Of a DNA stretch of 64,000 nt, positions 1 through 11,322 are shown one piece after another. Below the pieces are notes generated by a model, which saw only the letters and a program-made list of their open reading frames with translations, searched no databases and was not told the DNA's origin. The position numbers and the translations under genes are program-made. This DNA comes from Lonicera japonica (Eukaryota > Streptophyta > Magnoliopsida > Dipsacales > Caprifoliaceae): NCBI GenBank assembly GCA_021464415.1, contig CM038466.1, positions 154,001 through 218,000 on the forward strand, written 5' to 3'. The number at the start of each line of letters is the position of its first letter. Positions within the stretch are counted from its first letter, which is position 1.

Positions 1-127
1 GATTTATCGGAAGTCTCCGAACCCTATCGATCCTTTCAGAACAGTATTTCACTATTTGGAGCTCGAAATCGCCTTACTCGCGATTTTTGAACGCGCTAGG
101 CTTGCGATTTAGGAACAGGGTGTTACA
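1..127 (+). mobile_element. 3' end of a Ty3/Gypsy-type LTR (fragment)
   Basis: The segment ends in GGTGTTACA at 127, the usual 3' terminus of plant Gypsy LTRs that begin with TGTAA. The same terminus recurs at 2571-2579. The LTR start lies outside the window, so length, orientation and target-site duplication cannot be checked. The call rests on terminus and context only. Confidence 0.35.
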
Positions 128-812
128 TCTAGTGTGAGCTTTAATTTTATCTCTTAAACACTTTAGAGTTGTTGTTCATTGGTGTAAATCACCAAACAAT
201 CTATATTCAATTGTGAGAGGTAAATCTCATAGGATAACAAGAAGGTTAATTCTTGTTTAGCATTTATGAGAGGTAAATCTCATAAATTAGTAAGAGAGAG
301 ATTATTGTGGGAATATTGTGGTAAAGCAATATTTGTAAGAGTGTGTGAGACAAAAACACTTGTAGAGGTTTGATCTTCATCCGGAAGGAGATTGGAATTA
401 GTGAAAATTCTCAGGGAACTAACCGAGCGAGGAAGTAGGGTCTAACAAACCGAACTGTGTGGACAAAAAGTCTTGGACTTCAAATTGGTTCAATCTTTCT
501 AAGCTCAAGCTCTCAATTTATTGCTATATCATTGCTTGTATTTTGAGAATACTTATTTGCTTACCTTGGGATTGATTGTTTGATTGATTAATTGCTTGCA
601 TTCTTTGATATATTTGTTTAGTAAATTTGTTTTGCTTAATCCTTTTTAGAAAAGTTTTTAATTCCGCATTAAGTTTTTAAAACCCTATTCACCCCCCCCC
701 CCTCTAGGGTTATTTTTTGACATACAAATTTTATATGAAAATATATAAAAATATATTTTATACATAAAACCTCACTATACATGAAAATAGAGCCCACATG
801 GTATCAGAGGTA
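128..812 (+). mobile_element. Possible Ty1/copia LTR remnant with tRNA-Met primer-binding-like site
   Basis: Near 686-712 a run of the type CTATTCACCCCCC..CTCTAGG matches the end region of many plant copia LTRs. At 799-809 the sequence TGGTATCAGAG matches the primer-binding site complementary to initiator tRNA-Met. The two are about 90 bases apart and separated by AT-rich sequence, so this is a decayed or rearranged remnant. No gag or pol coding sequence follows it. Confidence 0.4.
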
Positions 813-1059
813 CACTAAGATGGCGGAACTCAATCCCTTGCCCCAATCGAACCTCAACGCACCTAAAATAAGAGAGTAGGGAATGAGCTTTACAAGCCCA
901 GTGGGAAGTCACGGGGGAAAGGAAGACATGACACTAACTAGAACCACATGCGTGAGATTAACCAATAAAGAAATTCTAACATTAATTCCTAAAACTAGTC
1001 CAATCTCATAAATTTATAAAAACACATATAATTACATATATATATATACACAAATATAC

Positions 1060-2579
1060 TAGTTGGTATTTGTATCCCGGTTCCCCCGGCCTGGCATTTA
1101 TAGGTTGGTGCCCCCGGCCTTATTATGATGAAAACTGCAAATACAATAATGGTCGTCTAACTCCAAAAATATATCAACAAAATTACAATATAGATCTCAA
1201 TGAAAATCTCAACACAATAATATACCCCAAATTGAAACACGTGAATAATATACAATGAGACTCCACAACTATACACTAAAATCTTACGGTGTAGTAGTAG
1301 TTTACCCCCAAAAGGAACAAGATGGAAATGTTACAAGCAATATTCAGGATTTAGAAGGCATAGTTAAATGTTATAGCTGAGTTACATAATCTGGACCTTA
1401 AGTAGAAATTGGTTAGAAAATAGGTTTAGTAACTTGTATATTTTTCATATTATTAGATTTGGTACCAAAATCATGATTTAAACCACAACACCCATCATGC
1501 AATGCGATCCATCAACCTAAGTATGATCCAACGTATATAATATCATATATTTAACCTTCAGATCTTGTATCAATAGTTAATAACTCATACATGCAAAAAG
1601 AATCGTAATTTTGGTACCGATATCTTATTTCATGATGCTATCGTAAGATTCAAGTGAATAAACGAAGAAAGGGGATTTTCCACCTTAATCACTTCTGGAT
1701 AGAAATGGAGAGCTCCAAAGAAAATACCTACAACCACCGATCGAGAAAACAGAGCTAGGAAACAAAGACTTTCCACGCCAAAAACTTGAGAAATCCACAA
1801 TTTCGGAGTGAAAGCCATTGATTTGAGCTAGAAATCACCCATTTATCACCCTTTCTCTCACTAGAAATGTTTTGGTATCAATGAAGCTTGAAAATGGTCT
1901 ATAATGGAATTTTAAGAAATGAAAGATGGGTCAAACTTGGTCAAAGGGGGATAAAATTGAGTTAAATTGGTCAAACCCGATTGACCAAATGTGTTTTGGT
2001 GTACTGTTCGTAATTTGGCTATAACTCTTTCCTCAGAACTCTGATTATGATGATCTTTACATCAACGGAAAGCTAGTTCAAAGATCTATAACTTTGTTCA
2101 AGGATGTTTTCCAAATTATGGATAAATTAAGACTAGAATTTCATCAAAGACAGTACACTGCCAAAACACTACAGAAATCTGATATGAGCAAATTTTGATA
2201 ACCGACTTACTTTGCACTCAGTTTTGATTAACAAAGAGCATGAATTAGCTTTCGGTCAAAACACGAAAGTTGTAGAAGGAAATATGATGAAGCTACATGT
2301 GCTGACAGAGTAGAATTTGGATAAATAATGAGGAAGTTATGAGTCTGCAAAGTTGACTAAACTTCAGCCAACGTGTAAATATTCTAGGTTCCAAAAATTA
2401 CTCCAAAATTCCCAATTCAAGTCGAATACACCAAAATTTTCCAGGATAGTTTAAATGCATAAGAAGACGTGATGGAAAATACTAAACTTGATTTGGACAT
2501 TCCTAAGCCTAGGAATGTTACACGTCAAAACGAAAGAATTTTACCGAAACAAAAGCAAGTACTAACACGGGGTGTTACA
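1060..2579 (+). mobile_element. Probable decayed Gypsy LTR ending in GGTGTTACA
   Basis: The segment ends GGGGTGTTACA at 2569-2579. It contains phrases common in plant Gypsy LTRs, such as an ATAACTC..TCTGATT stretch near 2030. A possible start is TGTATCCCGG near 1069, but no matching target-site duplication is visible, so the left boundary is a guess. No protein-coding region is seen. Confidence 0.3.
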
Positions 2580-5500
2580 AAACATATGAATATATCATCA
2601 ATATTCATAAAACTAAAGCAAACACTAAGCAATTCAATTGCATAATAACCTAAAAGTAATATTCTCAGTTGAATAGCAGACGAAGGATAGACCAAGCAAT
2701 GATAATCGCAAACAAAGGACGGAGTGTTTTTGTCGATTGTTTCATTTTCTGATAAAAAGGTTGACTTATTTACTGGTTGTAAGTGAAACCCTAAGTCTCT
2801 TTTAAAGGTTCTGTATTGAAGGAATTATATGTTATTTTTAAAGTGACCCTAAGTAAAAAAAAATTACAAAAGTGACTCATCGTATCCAAAACTTCATAAT
2901 CCTTATCCCGCCAAGCCAATACTCCAACCCAAACTAAAATATCCACGTTTTAGCCAAGCGTTGCTTTTAACCTTCTCCCTCCTCTCTCTCTGCTTATTTT
3001 ACTGTTGTATTTTCTAAACATTCCCTATGCACACTACAATTCTACAATATATATATATATAACACAGAAATAAACACGGCTAGCCCCTTTATGGACAAAC
3101 CACTACCAGTCCCTTGCCCCGTCAATAGTTGACCCATTGCTAACGTGCCTCCACCGCATGCCACACCACTGTCTAGTCCAGAAGGTTTATTATATATTAT
3201 ATGCATTGGGCCGTTCCTTTTTGGGAATGATCCAGGTATTTTATGTCAATAGTGCAAGATAACACAGGAAAACAAAATGAAAGTGTCAATTGGATTTGTT
3301 AGGAAAAACTAGAATGACGTGATTTGGATTTGCCTCTTTCAGCAACAAAAAGCAACCACATCTTTTTTTTATATTGATTTGAAAAATTAGAAACAAGCAA
3401 AGGTGCTGGAAGCGGACGAGAAATCCACCACCAAGCACACCAGAAAACAAAAACAAAAACAAAAAAAGAAACAACCCCATCATCAATGACAAAACATACA
3501 AAAAGCCCTACTACAAATCAAAACTGGCCCCATGCCCCAAAACCAAGCACTAAAATACTTTTAAAGACTATAATGCACGTACTTTTATACCAATGAAAGT
3601 AATACTATTTTTGTTTTTCACTTTTTATATTGTACACAATAAAAAAATGTATTCAAGTCTAAATATAACACATGAATTAGTTTACCCGAAATGTTGAATA
3701 CAATGCCTATGAAGTTGGAGCAGGAAATGTTGTTGGAGCAGGGAGAACCTGTTGCAGTAAATGTGCTGCAAGATACTGGGTGATTCCACCAAATACACGC
3801 CCACCTAAACTGCGTGCCTCGGTTCTTGAAGAACCTGCTCATTCAAATATACTTTGATAGTTAGTGTTGAGTCCCCATGAGTCAAAAATGTATATCATGC
3901 TTTCCAACACCCCCATCACATGCAACCTTGCTTGCACATTAATAGAAAAATCAAGGTGCACTTTGCATGGAGTATATAGTGCACGAATATAAAGGAACCA
4001 AATGCAAGAAATAAAACATGAATCAAAAGCAAAAGAAAGCTCTAGTACCATGCTAAGCCACCATCTCACCTGAAAGTTGCCCAGTTGAAATGGACAACTT
4101 GTTGGAATATTTTAGTAAAATAAAAAATAATAACTTATAAATTTTAATTTATGATTTACAAAATTAAGTATATATTTTTATATGTGATTTTAAGAGGATA
4201 ATTATTGTGTTTTAACCTCTAATTTTATTAAAATTTTTGGAGCTTATTATATGGTTTTTATATGCTCATAATTAGAGGAGTTAAATAGATCTATTATGTT
4301 ATAATGATTTGATTTAATTTCTCTATTAATAACTCATTTATAATTTCACCTATATATATATATAATAATATTCCAATAAGAAGGGATCTATTCTAGAAAG
4401 ATATTATTCCCTCTCTCAAATCTTATGTCATTTTATATCTTTATTTTAAAAATACTTTTACGATTTTTTTGGGCAATATGAATGGATTGGTTAATCATCT
4501 TATTGTGGCCATGTACATGGATGAGACAACACTACGAGCCTATGGGTTTTAATCTTGGAACTATATTGACCGTCAATACCTGCACGTAGGGAGGTAATAT
4601 TGTCCTTAGAATAGCGACTTGTCGCGACTCTCACAGGCTAGCATTTCTTTATTTTTATCTGAATTACATATTTACTATAATTTTTTTGTGTTATTTTGTT
4701 TTTGAAATAAATCTTAAATTTACTTACAACTAAAATGCAAATCAAAGCAAATTCTCCAACAATCTAAGGACAATATGTGCTTTGATTTGGAGAAGAAAAT
4801 TATTTGATGTATTAGAAATATCTAGTTTTACTTTTGTAAGTAAATTGTATGACATGCACAAAAATTCTTTTTCGCTTAATAGATTTATATAAGGATGAAT
4901 TAATTCATAATATTTGCAACTTTGAGTGTAATTTTTTATTTTAAAAAAATAACAATTACCTTGGTGATCTTGGGTTTATCTAAAATATGTGTTTTAAACT
5001 AATATATTATTCTTAATGCATATCAATTTTACGATGATTTATAATCTAATTAAATGAATGTGTGATTTATATGCATGTGAATTGTGGTGAAGTTTGAACA
5101 ATGAGCACAACACTTGAAGCTAGAACTTGGAACATTAAGGAATTCAAATTGTGGCATTTTTTTTATGTGAAGTATTTGAGTAAGAATGTAGTGCATTATC
5201 AATTGTGAACCATCAAGGTATGTACGTTTTCGAGCCTTTCTACTTATAAGCACATGATGGCCAATTATCATTACATTTTTTATAATGGAAAATAAGTAAA
5301 AACTTAAGAGTATATTTTATGGAGAAACAAAATGATCTAATATAATTTAATTTTTAACCATTTTCTTTATAAAAGAAAAATCATGTGTACATACTTTTAT
5401 TCGGTATAAAACGTAAAAATTAAGTTTATTAAAAAAAGCCTTATGAAATTAGTTTGTCTAATCAAATAATACGTAGAGGAGTCAAACATATATTTGTTGT

Positions 5501-7495
5501 TTAATTCTAAAATTTAGCTATTTGTCAATTATCATTATTGTTTTCAATAATGAACTTCGATAGCTATATGATTAAATTAGAATGGTATAGAAATATGTTG
5601 TACTTTTGTAAATATAGTAAAATAATCTTACAATTTTTGAGAGAAAAATGTTGTGTAAACATTGACCATATGAGAGTTAAAAAAACTCTACATGCATGCA
5701 TGAATAATTTTAAATCACAAATTTTTTTAGTTATGGGTATTCATGGGGTAAATCACAAATCGCCGAAGTTGCCGAAATTGCTGCTGCTTAGAAAACCCTA
5801 ATTTTGTCACGAAGCATAAAAAAAGTATAAGAGTCTCTCTCATGCACGTCTCTTTAGGATTTCTCAAATTCTATGCTGCTGCTTCGAAATATATAACTAC
5901 AATCATAACTTACACCAACTACTCTAATGTCATATCACTAAAGCAAAAAAAACAATCACCATATTAAGATCTAACAAAAAACAAGTCATCATGGATTCAT
6001 AGTCATCAACATAATAACATCTAAATAACACAATATAAAAACAAGTTTCTAAATAAGTCTAAGGAGCGATAAAATAAGTGAGAACAAGATCGACTTTGAG
6101 GAGGGAGAGCAGCAACATGAGGAGCAGTGGGGCGTCGACTGAGAATGAGATCGTTTAAGGTTTTTTGATTTGTTTCAATTGGACTTGTTGAATGGTCCTC
6201 ACCTTATAGGAGGTGACTCCCTCTATGTGCTCCTTTAGGTTCTAACAACTATAGCTCCAATAACATTAATTGGACTTCATCTATTCAGAGCCCACTTACC
6301 CTTTGTGTTGGGCCCTTCTAAATTTGGGGAAAATATTTTGGCCTTTTCTTCTAGTGTTGTATATATTAGTAGCATAATCTTATTATAAATATAAATAATA
6401 AAAAAAATATAGTTTGTCCAATTAAAAAACCGCCCCAGTCCCCACCTTGCTAACCTAGGTCCAACTGGCGACTTTCAGAACATCAATTAATATGCGCTAA
6501 ATTTTAACTGGAAATGGGGAACCTGTTTGGATCATTATCAATCTCATAATTAGGTGGGAATTGGAATGCAACCATCCAGTAGTAGATCTGACAGTGGCTT
6601 GATCATTTGACCTATTGTTTTTTTTTCTCGTAATATTTGTGTTGTGTTTGGGTTTTTTTTAGTCTTTTGTATACATGAGGGGTTTTGGTGGACTGCTGGT
6701 TCACCAAGGAAGTAATGTATATTGCATCGCTTTGATTAATTTCTAACAAAAGCATGTCGTTTCTAATAAAAAAATCACCCTTGAGGATAAGGGTGATTTG
6801 GCGGGAAGGGATATCACATGTAATCTTTTATTTTATTTATTATTGTAATTTTATATTTTATGTGAGATTAATATCAGTAGTTAGTTTAGGAGAATTGGCA
6901 GGAGATGTGGTCGGCTACTTGAATTAGTGTTGGTAGCAAGTTAGGATAAAAGCTTGTTAAGTAGTGGGTAGTTATATTTTGGAAGGACTCTATATATAGT
7001 GTATTTGTAGCTCCTACAGATAATAGACATCAAATGTTATAGAGAATTACTGTTGACTTTCTTCGAAGTCTGGTTTTTCCTCAAAATAATCCAATTTTGA
7101 GGTTTTCACCTCAATAATTTCATTTTGATTTGGAGTGGGTCTCTTATCTTTCTTATTTTCATCTTTATTTTATCTTTATAGTGGGTTCATCTCAACTAAC
7201 ATCTTTGACATGTTAATTTTAACAGACAGATCCTAAACTATGTAGCACATTTACGCCTCTGATTATGCAATCTCACAGGATTCTCTTAAGGGTTCTCACT
7301 AGTAGTCTTCATTTGTACTTTCTCTCCCTCCCTTTTCCTCTTTCCCTCCTTCCGTTTCTTCTTTTCAATGACTGATCTAAAGGATCATAGAAGTAACTTT
7401 ATTTCTTTGAAGCCTGGTTTATTACTTAAAGAAAAACCACAAAATCATATCCACCCAAGAATAAAAGTTGTAATAAAACAGAAGTTGCTTCTAAC
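2580..7495. other. AT-rich intergenic region, no gene recognised
   Basis: I see only short open frames without recognisable domains, simple repeats (an AT dinucleotide run near 3048-3062, a CT-rich stretch near 7318-7365) and generally AT-rich DNA. The stretch at about 6850-7200 looks like a copia-type LTR remnant (a CTATATATAG TATA-like site near 6990), but I could not identify termini or a target-site duplication. No tRNA, rRNA or supported coding sequence was found. Confidence 0.5.
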
Positions 7496-9436
7496 CTGTA
7501 AAATAGGCTGCAAAAGAGCAGGATTGAAACTCTCGGAAGATTGTAGAAGACCCCAAATCCTAAATACTTGTTCTCTAAGCTCCATCATTATTTCCTGTTC
7601 GTTTGTTAAAGAAGAACCGGTCAATTACCGTGAAATATAAAAGTCTTCAAAGGACCAGGGATAGAGTTGTATGTGTCAATAACTGAACCCATAATAACAG
7701 CCTCAGTGACACGGACAAGCCTCTTTAATAACTAAATCCCTGAGCTCTTCACCATCAGGTCCCAACAATAGCTTCAGGATGGTTGTAAAGCATCTTTCGC
7801 AGAGAAAATCTCTATCTCTTTTCCCCTGAACAATCAGGTTTTCTAGTCTATTCCACCTGTAGCAGAGCAATAAAACCTTAAACTCGATCCAGCGCACTTC
7901 ACACAGATGTATCACCGAGTTGAGATGGAATTGAATACAAATTAATAATGCAGTAAAATACGTGCCTGAACCTCCCATCCTTAAAAAGCAACTCAATAAG
8001 AACATCTCTGAGATATGGATTTGGGTCTGTTAGGAGCCTTCTAGCGAAATATGGATATGAAGCCGCCAGCATCTTAAAATTAGGGTCAGCAATATAGCTA
8101 AGACCTTCTAGACACAGCAACTGACCCTCGATATCAAAGCATAGTAAGCTGGAACTGCAAGAAATTTGACATATCAAATAAGCGACAAAATAGAATATTG
8201 TGGAAAATTGTACTTTATTTTTTAGTAGTACATACAAAAATTAGCCCAGCCAACGACCTTGTATCTTGGTTGGTAGACCTAAGCAACAAGTCAGTGATGT
8301 GAGGTCTTAACAAGAGACAGGCATTTTTTTTGCCCCTCCCACCCGAACATGACCTAATAAGCTATTGGGTGATGTTTTCCGAATTTGTACACGACTCGAT
8401 TTGTTATCGGGTGACACAATCCGAAAGTACCCTTTTAAGTAAAAAGTATTTTATAAAAAAATTGATTATTACAAAAGAAGGGATAAATATTCATACAACC
8501 TAAGATAGATAACAAACCCTAACATGATTCAATAAACTTTAAATTCTATTAAAAGTTTAAAAAGGTTTTTAAACCGGGTCTAGTGGGTCACCCGAATTCA
8601 TTAAGGGTCAACCCGTAACTGGTTTGTTATCATTCTCTGGCTATATCTCTCATCATGGTTATTTATGCCAAATTTATTACTAGTCTAATTTTTAAGTTTA
8701 AAGAAGTTACTTGCAAATGCCAGATCTATTTGCAATTCATGAAATCAAGGGCCTATTGGCTAAGGTTACCATGGCCTCTCAAAAGATTATCAAGCAGCAG
8801 CCAACCGATGAAATAGCCTAAATTAGCATTGATCAATAAGGACAGAAGCAACTCACCATTAAATTGGATACTGACAAAGAACCGCACCCTAAACCATCCA
8901 TTACGGTTTTTAAAGTTTAGTTCACTCACAGTTTGAATTCAGTGCACATCAAAGAAGTTCCGAAGTGCGCTGGTACAATAGGAGAAACATCTACATCAGG
9001 GACAAAAAATCTAATGCATAGAAATCACGGCCGCCATGCTTCATAGTCCCGATTGACCATATGAACAACATGACCGATGAAAGCAAATCTTGTTCTCTCA
9101 GGGGTCTCACTCATCATTCCAAAATCAAGACAATGCAAGCTTTCCTCAGGTGTCCACCAACAAATTTCCAGGATGAGGATCTGCATGAAAATACCCATAC
9201 TCAAGCAAGCTGTCTGATACTGCACTGGATAACTGTATTTTACCAGATCCAAAACTTATTAACCTTGAGACTCTATCGCATCCTGGTCATTCAACTTGAC
9301 ACCTTCAACCCACTCCCAATGTCAATAACTTTTCCCACTCGTGTAATCCCAGAATATGTCCGGTACAAAGATGTCTGCTTTGTCAGCATACAACTTTCTA
9401 AACCTCCTTGCATTCTGCCCTCACTCCTGCATAGAT
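7496..9436 (-). pseudogene. ABC1K (AarF/UbiB/ADCK-like) atypical kinase, C-terminal pseudogene
   Basis: Minus-strand translation gives consecutive blocks of a plant ABC1-family atypical kinase. They are DIFWDYTSGKV..EWVEGVKLN, the catalytic segment YFHADPHPGN, the metal-binding block LDFGMMSETPE, GHVVHMVNRDYEA, PAYYALISRV, LEGLSYIADPNFK, SYPYFARRLLTDPNPYLRD, WNRLENLIVQG and LLLGPDGEELR. Three exons are visible: 9436-8857 (donor GTGAGT), 8154-7966 and 7856-7496 (followed by donor GTTAGA). The 109-base intron 7857-7965 starts with GC instead of GT and joins in phase to restore an Arg codon. Several single-base frameshifts break the frame: around YFHADPHPGN, after SRV, around AKDALQP, and an extra T after KEA. 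An in-frame TGA follows GPLKTFIFHGN. The N-terminal half is absent or lies upstream. In intact relatives these kinases act in plastids or mitochondria on prenylquinone and lipid metabolism; this copy cannot. Confidence 0.85.
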
Positions 9437-9587
9437 CTGTCAAAATTAACATTCAAACCCAAGGGCAAATTGTACCTGTCACCAAAGCTTTACTTTTTCT
9501 ACTTTGGCCCAGGTCAAGTACATCGCCAAGATATTAAGATGTGAAATATTGTGGGCATGTGAACTTAATGGGTGCTGCACCCAAACC
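9437..9587. other. Sequence upstream of the pseudogene exon, up to the gap
   Basis: On the minus strand this reads as the intron 5' of the 9436 exon; a TTTTGACAG acceptor precedes the exon. No LINE or telomeric sequence is visible on this side of the gap. Confidence 0.4.
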
Positions 9588-9687
9588 NNNNNNNNNNNNN
9601 NNNNNNNNNNNNNNNNNNNNNNNNNNNNNNNNNNNNNNNNNNNNNNNNNNNNNNNNNNNNNNNNNNNNNNNNNNNNNNNNNNNNNNN
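9588..9687. other. Assembly gap (100 N)
   Basis: Exactly 100 N bases, the usual placeholder for a gap of unknown size. The left side is pseudogene-flanking DNA and the right side starts inside ORF1 of LINE A. The 5' half of element A, and the junction between host DNA and the array, are hidden here. Confidence 0.95.
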
Positions 9688-11322
9688 CATCTTTCAGGCA
9701 ATGCCAGCACAACAAACATGGCAGACTCATTCTCAAAGGGGGGGTAAACCACCAATCAATAGCCATGGATCTTATCTCTTTCTCTCTAATGTGTGGAACA
9801 TACATGAGAACAAATGGTCTCTCACCCCCATTGGCAAAGGTTACTCACACATTAGAAAATTTTTTTTTGCCAATGCAGAAGATAAACAAAAAGTATGGAG
9901 TGCTGGCCAAGTGAATCTTCAAGAAGGAAGTTTCAATCTATTTCAGTGGTCAAGAGATTTTAAACCCAGCCAACAGAAGCAAACCAGGGCTCATGTTTGG
10001 GCCAGGCTTCATGAAGTGCCTGAGGAATACCTTCACCACCATCTCATTCTTTCCATGGCCAATGTGATAGGTTTCCCTGTGAGCATAGACCCTTTCACTC
10101 TTAAGAAAGATTTTGGTCATTACTGTCGTGTAGAGGTGGATGTAGATCTTAAAGGTGAGCTTCCAAACTCTATTCTAGTGGAAAGGGAAGGCTACAACTT
10201 CGAGATTGAGATCTCATATGAAAAAATCCCTGAACTATGTGCACACTGCTCTGTAATTGGACACTTAGTCACTGAATGCAGGACCCTCAAAAGAGCCCAG
10301 CAACAGCAAGAGCAAACATCTAAACCAGCAGTCAAACCCCACACTAAGCACAAACCACATATCCACAAATCAGCTCCTAAAGATCCTCAGCTAGCTCTAA
10401 CCACTGCCCAGTTGCGTTGACATGCCTCCTAACCCTTCATCATCATCCTAGAACCTGCTAACAACTCTCCTCCCAGCAAGCATAATCACCAAAATGCTGC
10501 CAATGTCCCACTGCAAAGCAACCATGCCCAAGCTGAACACATACCTATACCCTACCAGCATGACCACCAGATCAACAACAACCCAACTGTCAGTCAAAAC
10601 ACTGAGCATAGCCCTGAAGTTCAAAATGCCTCCCCCAACACCTCCCTAATCAGTCCTTTAGAGGCCACTGTAGTCCCATGTTCTGTAAATCAGTGTTACA
10701 CCCCCCCAACTCCTCATGCTGATATTCTTCCTATCCACATTCCTCCATCACCCACCTCCATACATAACTCCTTCTCACCTCTAAATGCAAATTCTGGGCA
10801 GACCTGGATGATGAGGATACTTTGATTAGCTCAGAAGCAGCAGCTGATGAACAGCTTCAAGAAATCCTTCCACAGGCATGCATTCAATTAATGGAGGATG
10901 CCAACACATCTGTTTATGACCAAGCCACCCCACAGGCAAAGAGTAATACCCCCCATACAGTGCACTGTATATCTTCCTACAACTCAGTTAGTCACACCTC
11001 TCAGCAGATAGGCAACAGCAAAACATACTCAGCCCCTAAGTCTCATGCTGCCCAAGCTGTCCATTCAAAAGCAAAACAGAAGAAACTTAGAGTTGCTGCC
11101 AACAGGAAAGCCAGATTTGAAGCCAAACATACTCCCAGCATCAGCTCTCAATCTAGTTCTGTAGAGGCCTATGAAGATAGACTCTATAATGACATCATGG
11201 TTAGGAATGCTGCAGCCCAAAATAGTCCTATGGACAGCTCTGAATCATGTTCTCAGGAAAAGCCCAACTCCACAAGTTCTGATAGTACATACTACAGAAC
11301 TACTCCCTCAGCCTCTCAATGA
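9688..11322 (+). pseudogene. LINE A ORF1, Gag-like RNA-binding protein (partial, frameshifted)
   Basis: The segment 9700-10420 encodes the end of a DUF4283-like domain (for example KWSLTPIGKGY, NAEDKQKVW, RVEVDVDL, LVEREGYNFE). A CCHC zinc knuckle follows at 10240-10281 with pattern C-x2-C-x4-H-x4-C (CAHCSVIGHLVTEC) and a basic KRAQQQQEQ tail. The frame breaks near 9740 in a G-run, stops at 10418-10420, and resumes in another frame at 10822-11322. That last part is a low-complexity Ser/Gln-rich tail ending in TGA. The TGA overlaps the ORF2 ATG as ATGA (11319-11322). In plant LINEs this protein binds the element RNA. The N-terminus is in the gap. Confidence 0.8.

Noticed and set aside
3286..4069. 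Small minus-strand frames in the left intergenic region
   Set aside because: Low-complexity (Leu/Phe-rich) or featureless, with no splice or homology support.
6850..7201. A complete copia solo LTR
   Set aside because: TATA-like site and LTR-like composition are present, but no matching target-site duplication or convincing termini were found, so it is mentioned only within the intergenic entry.
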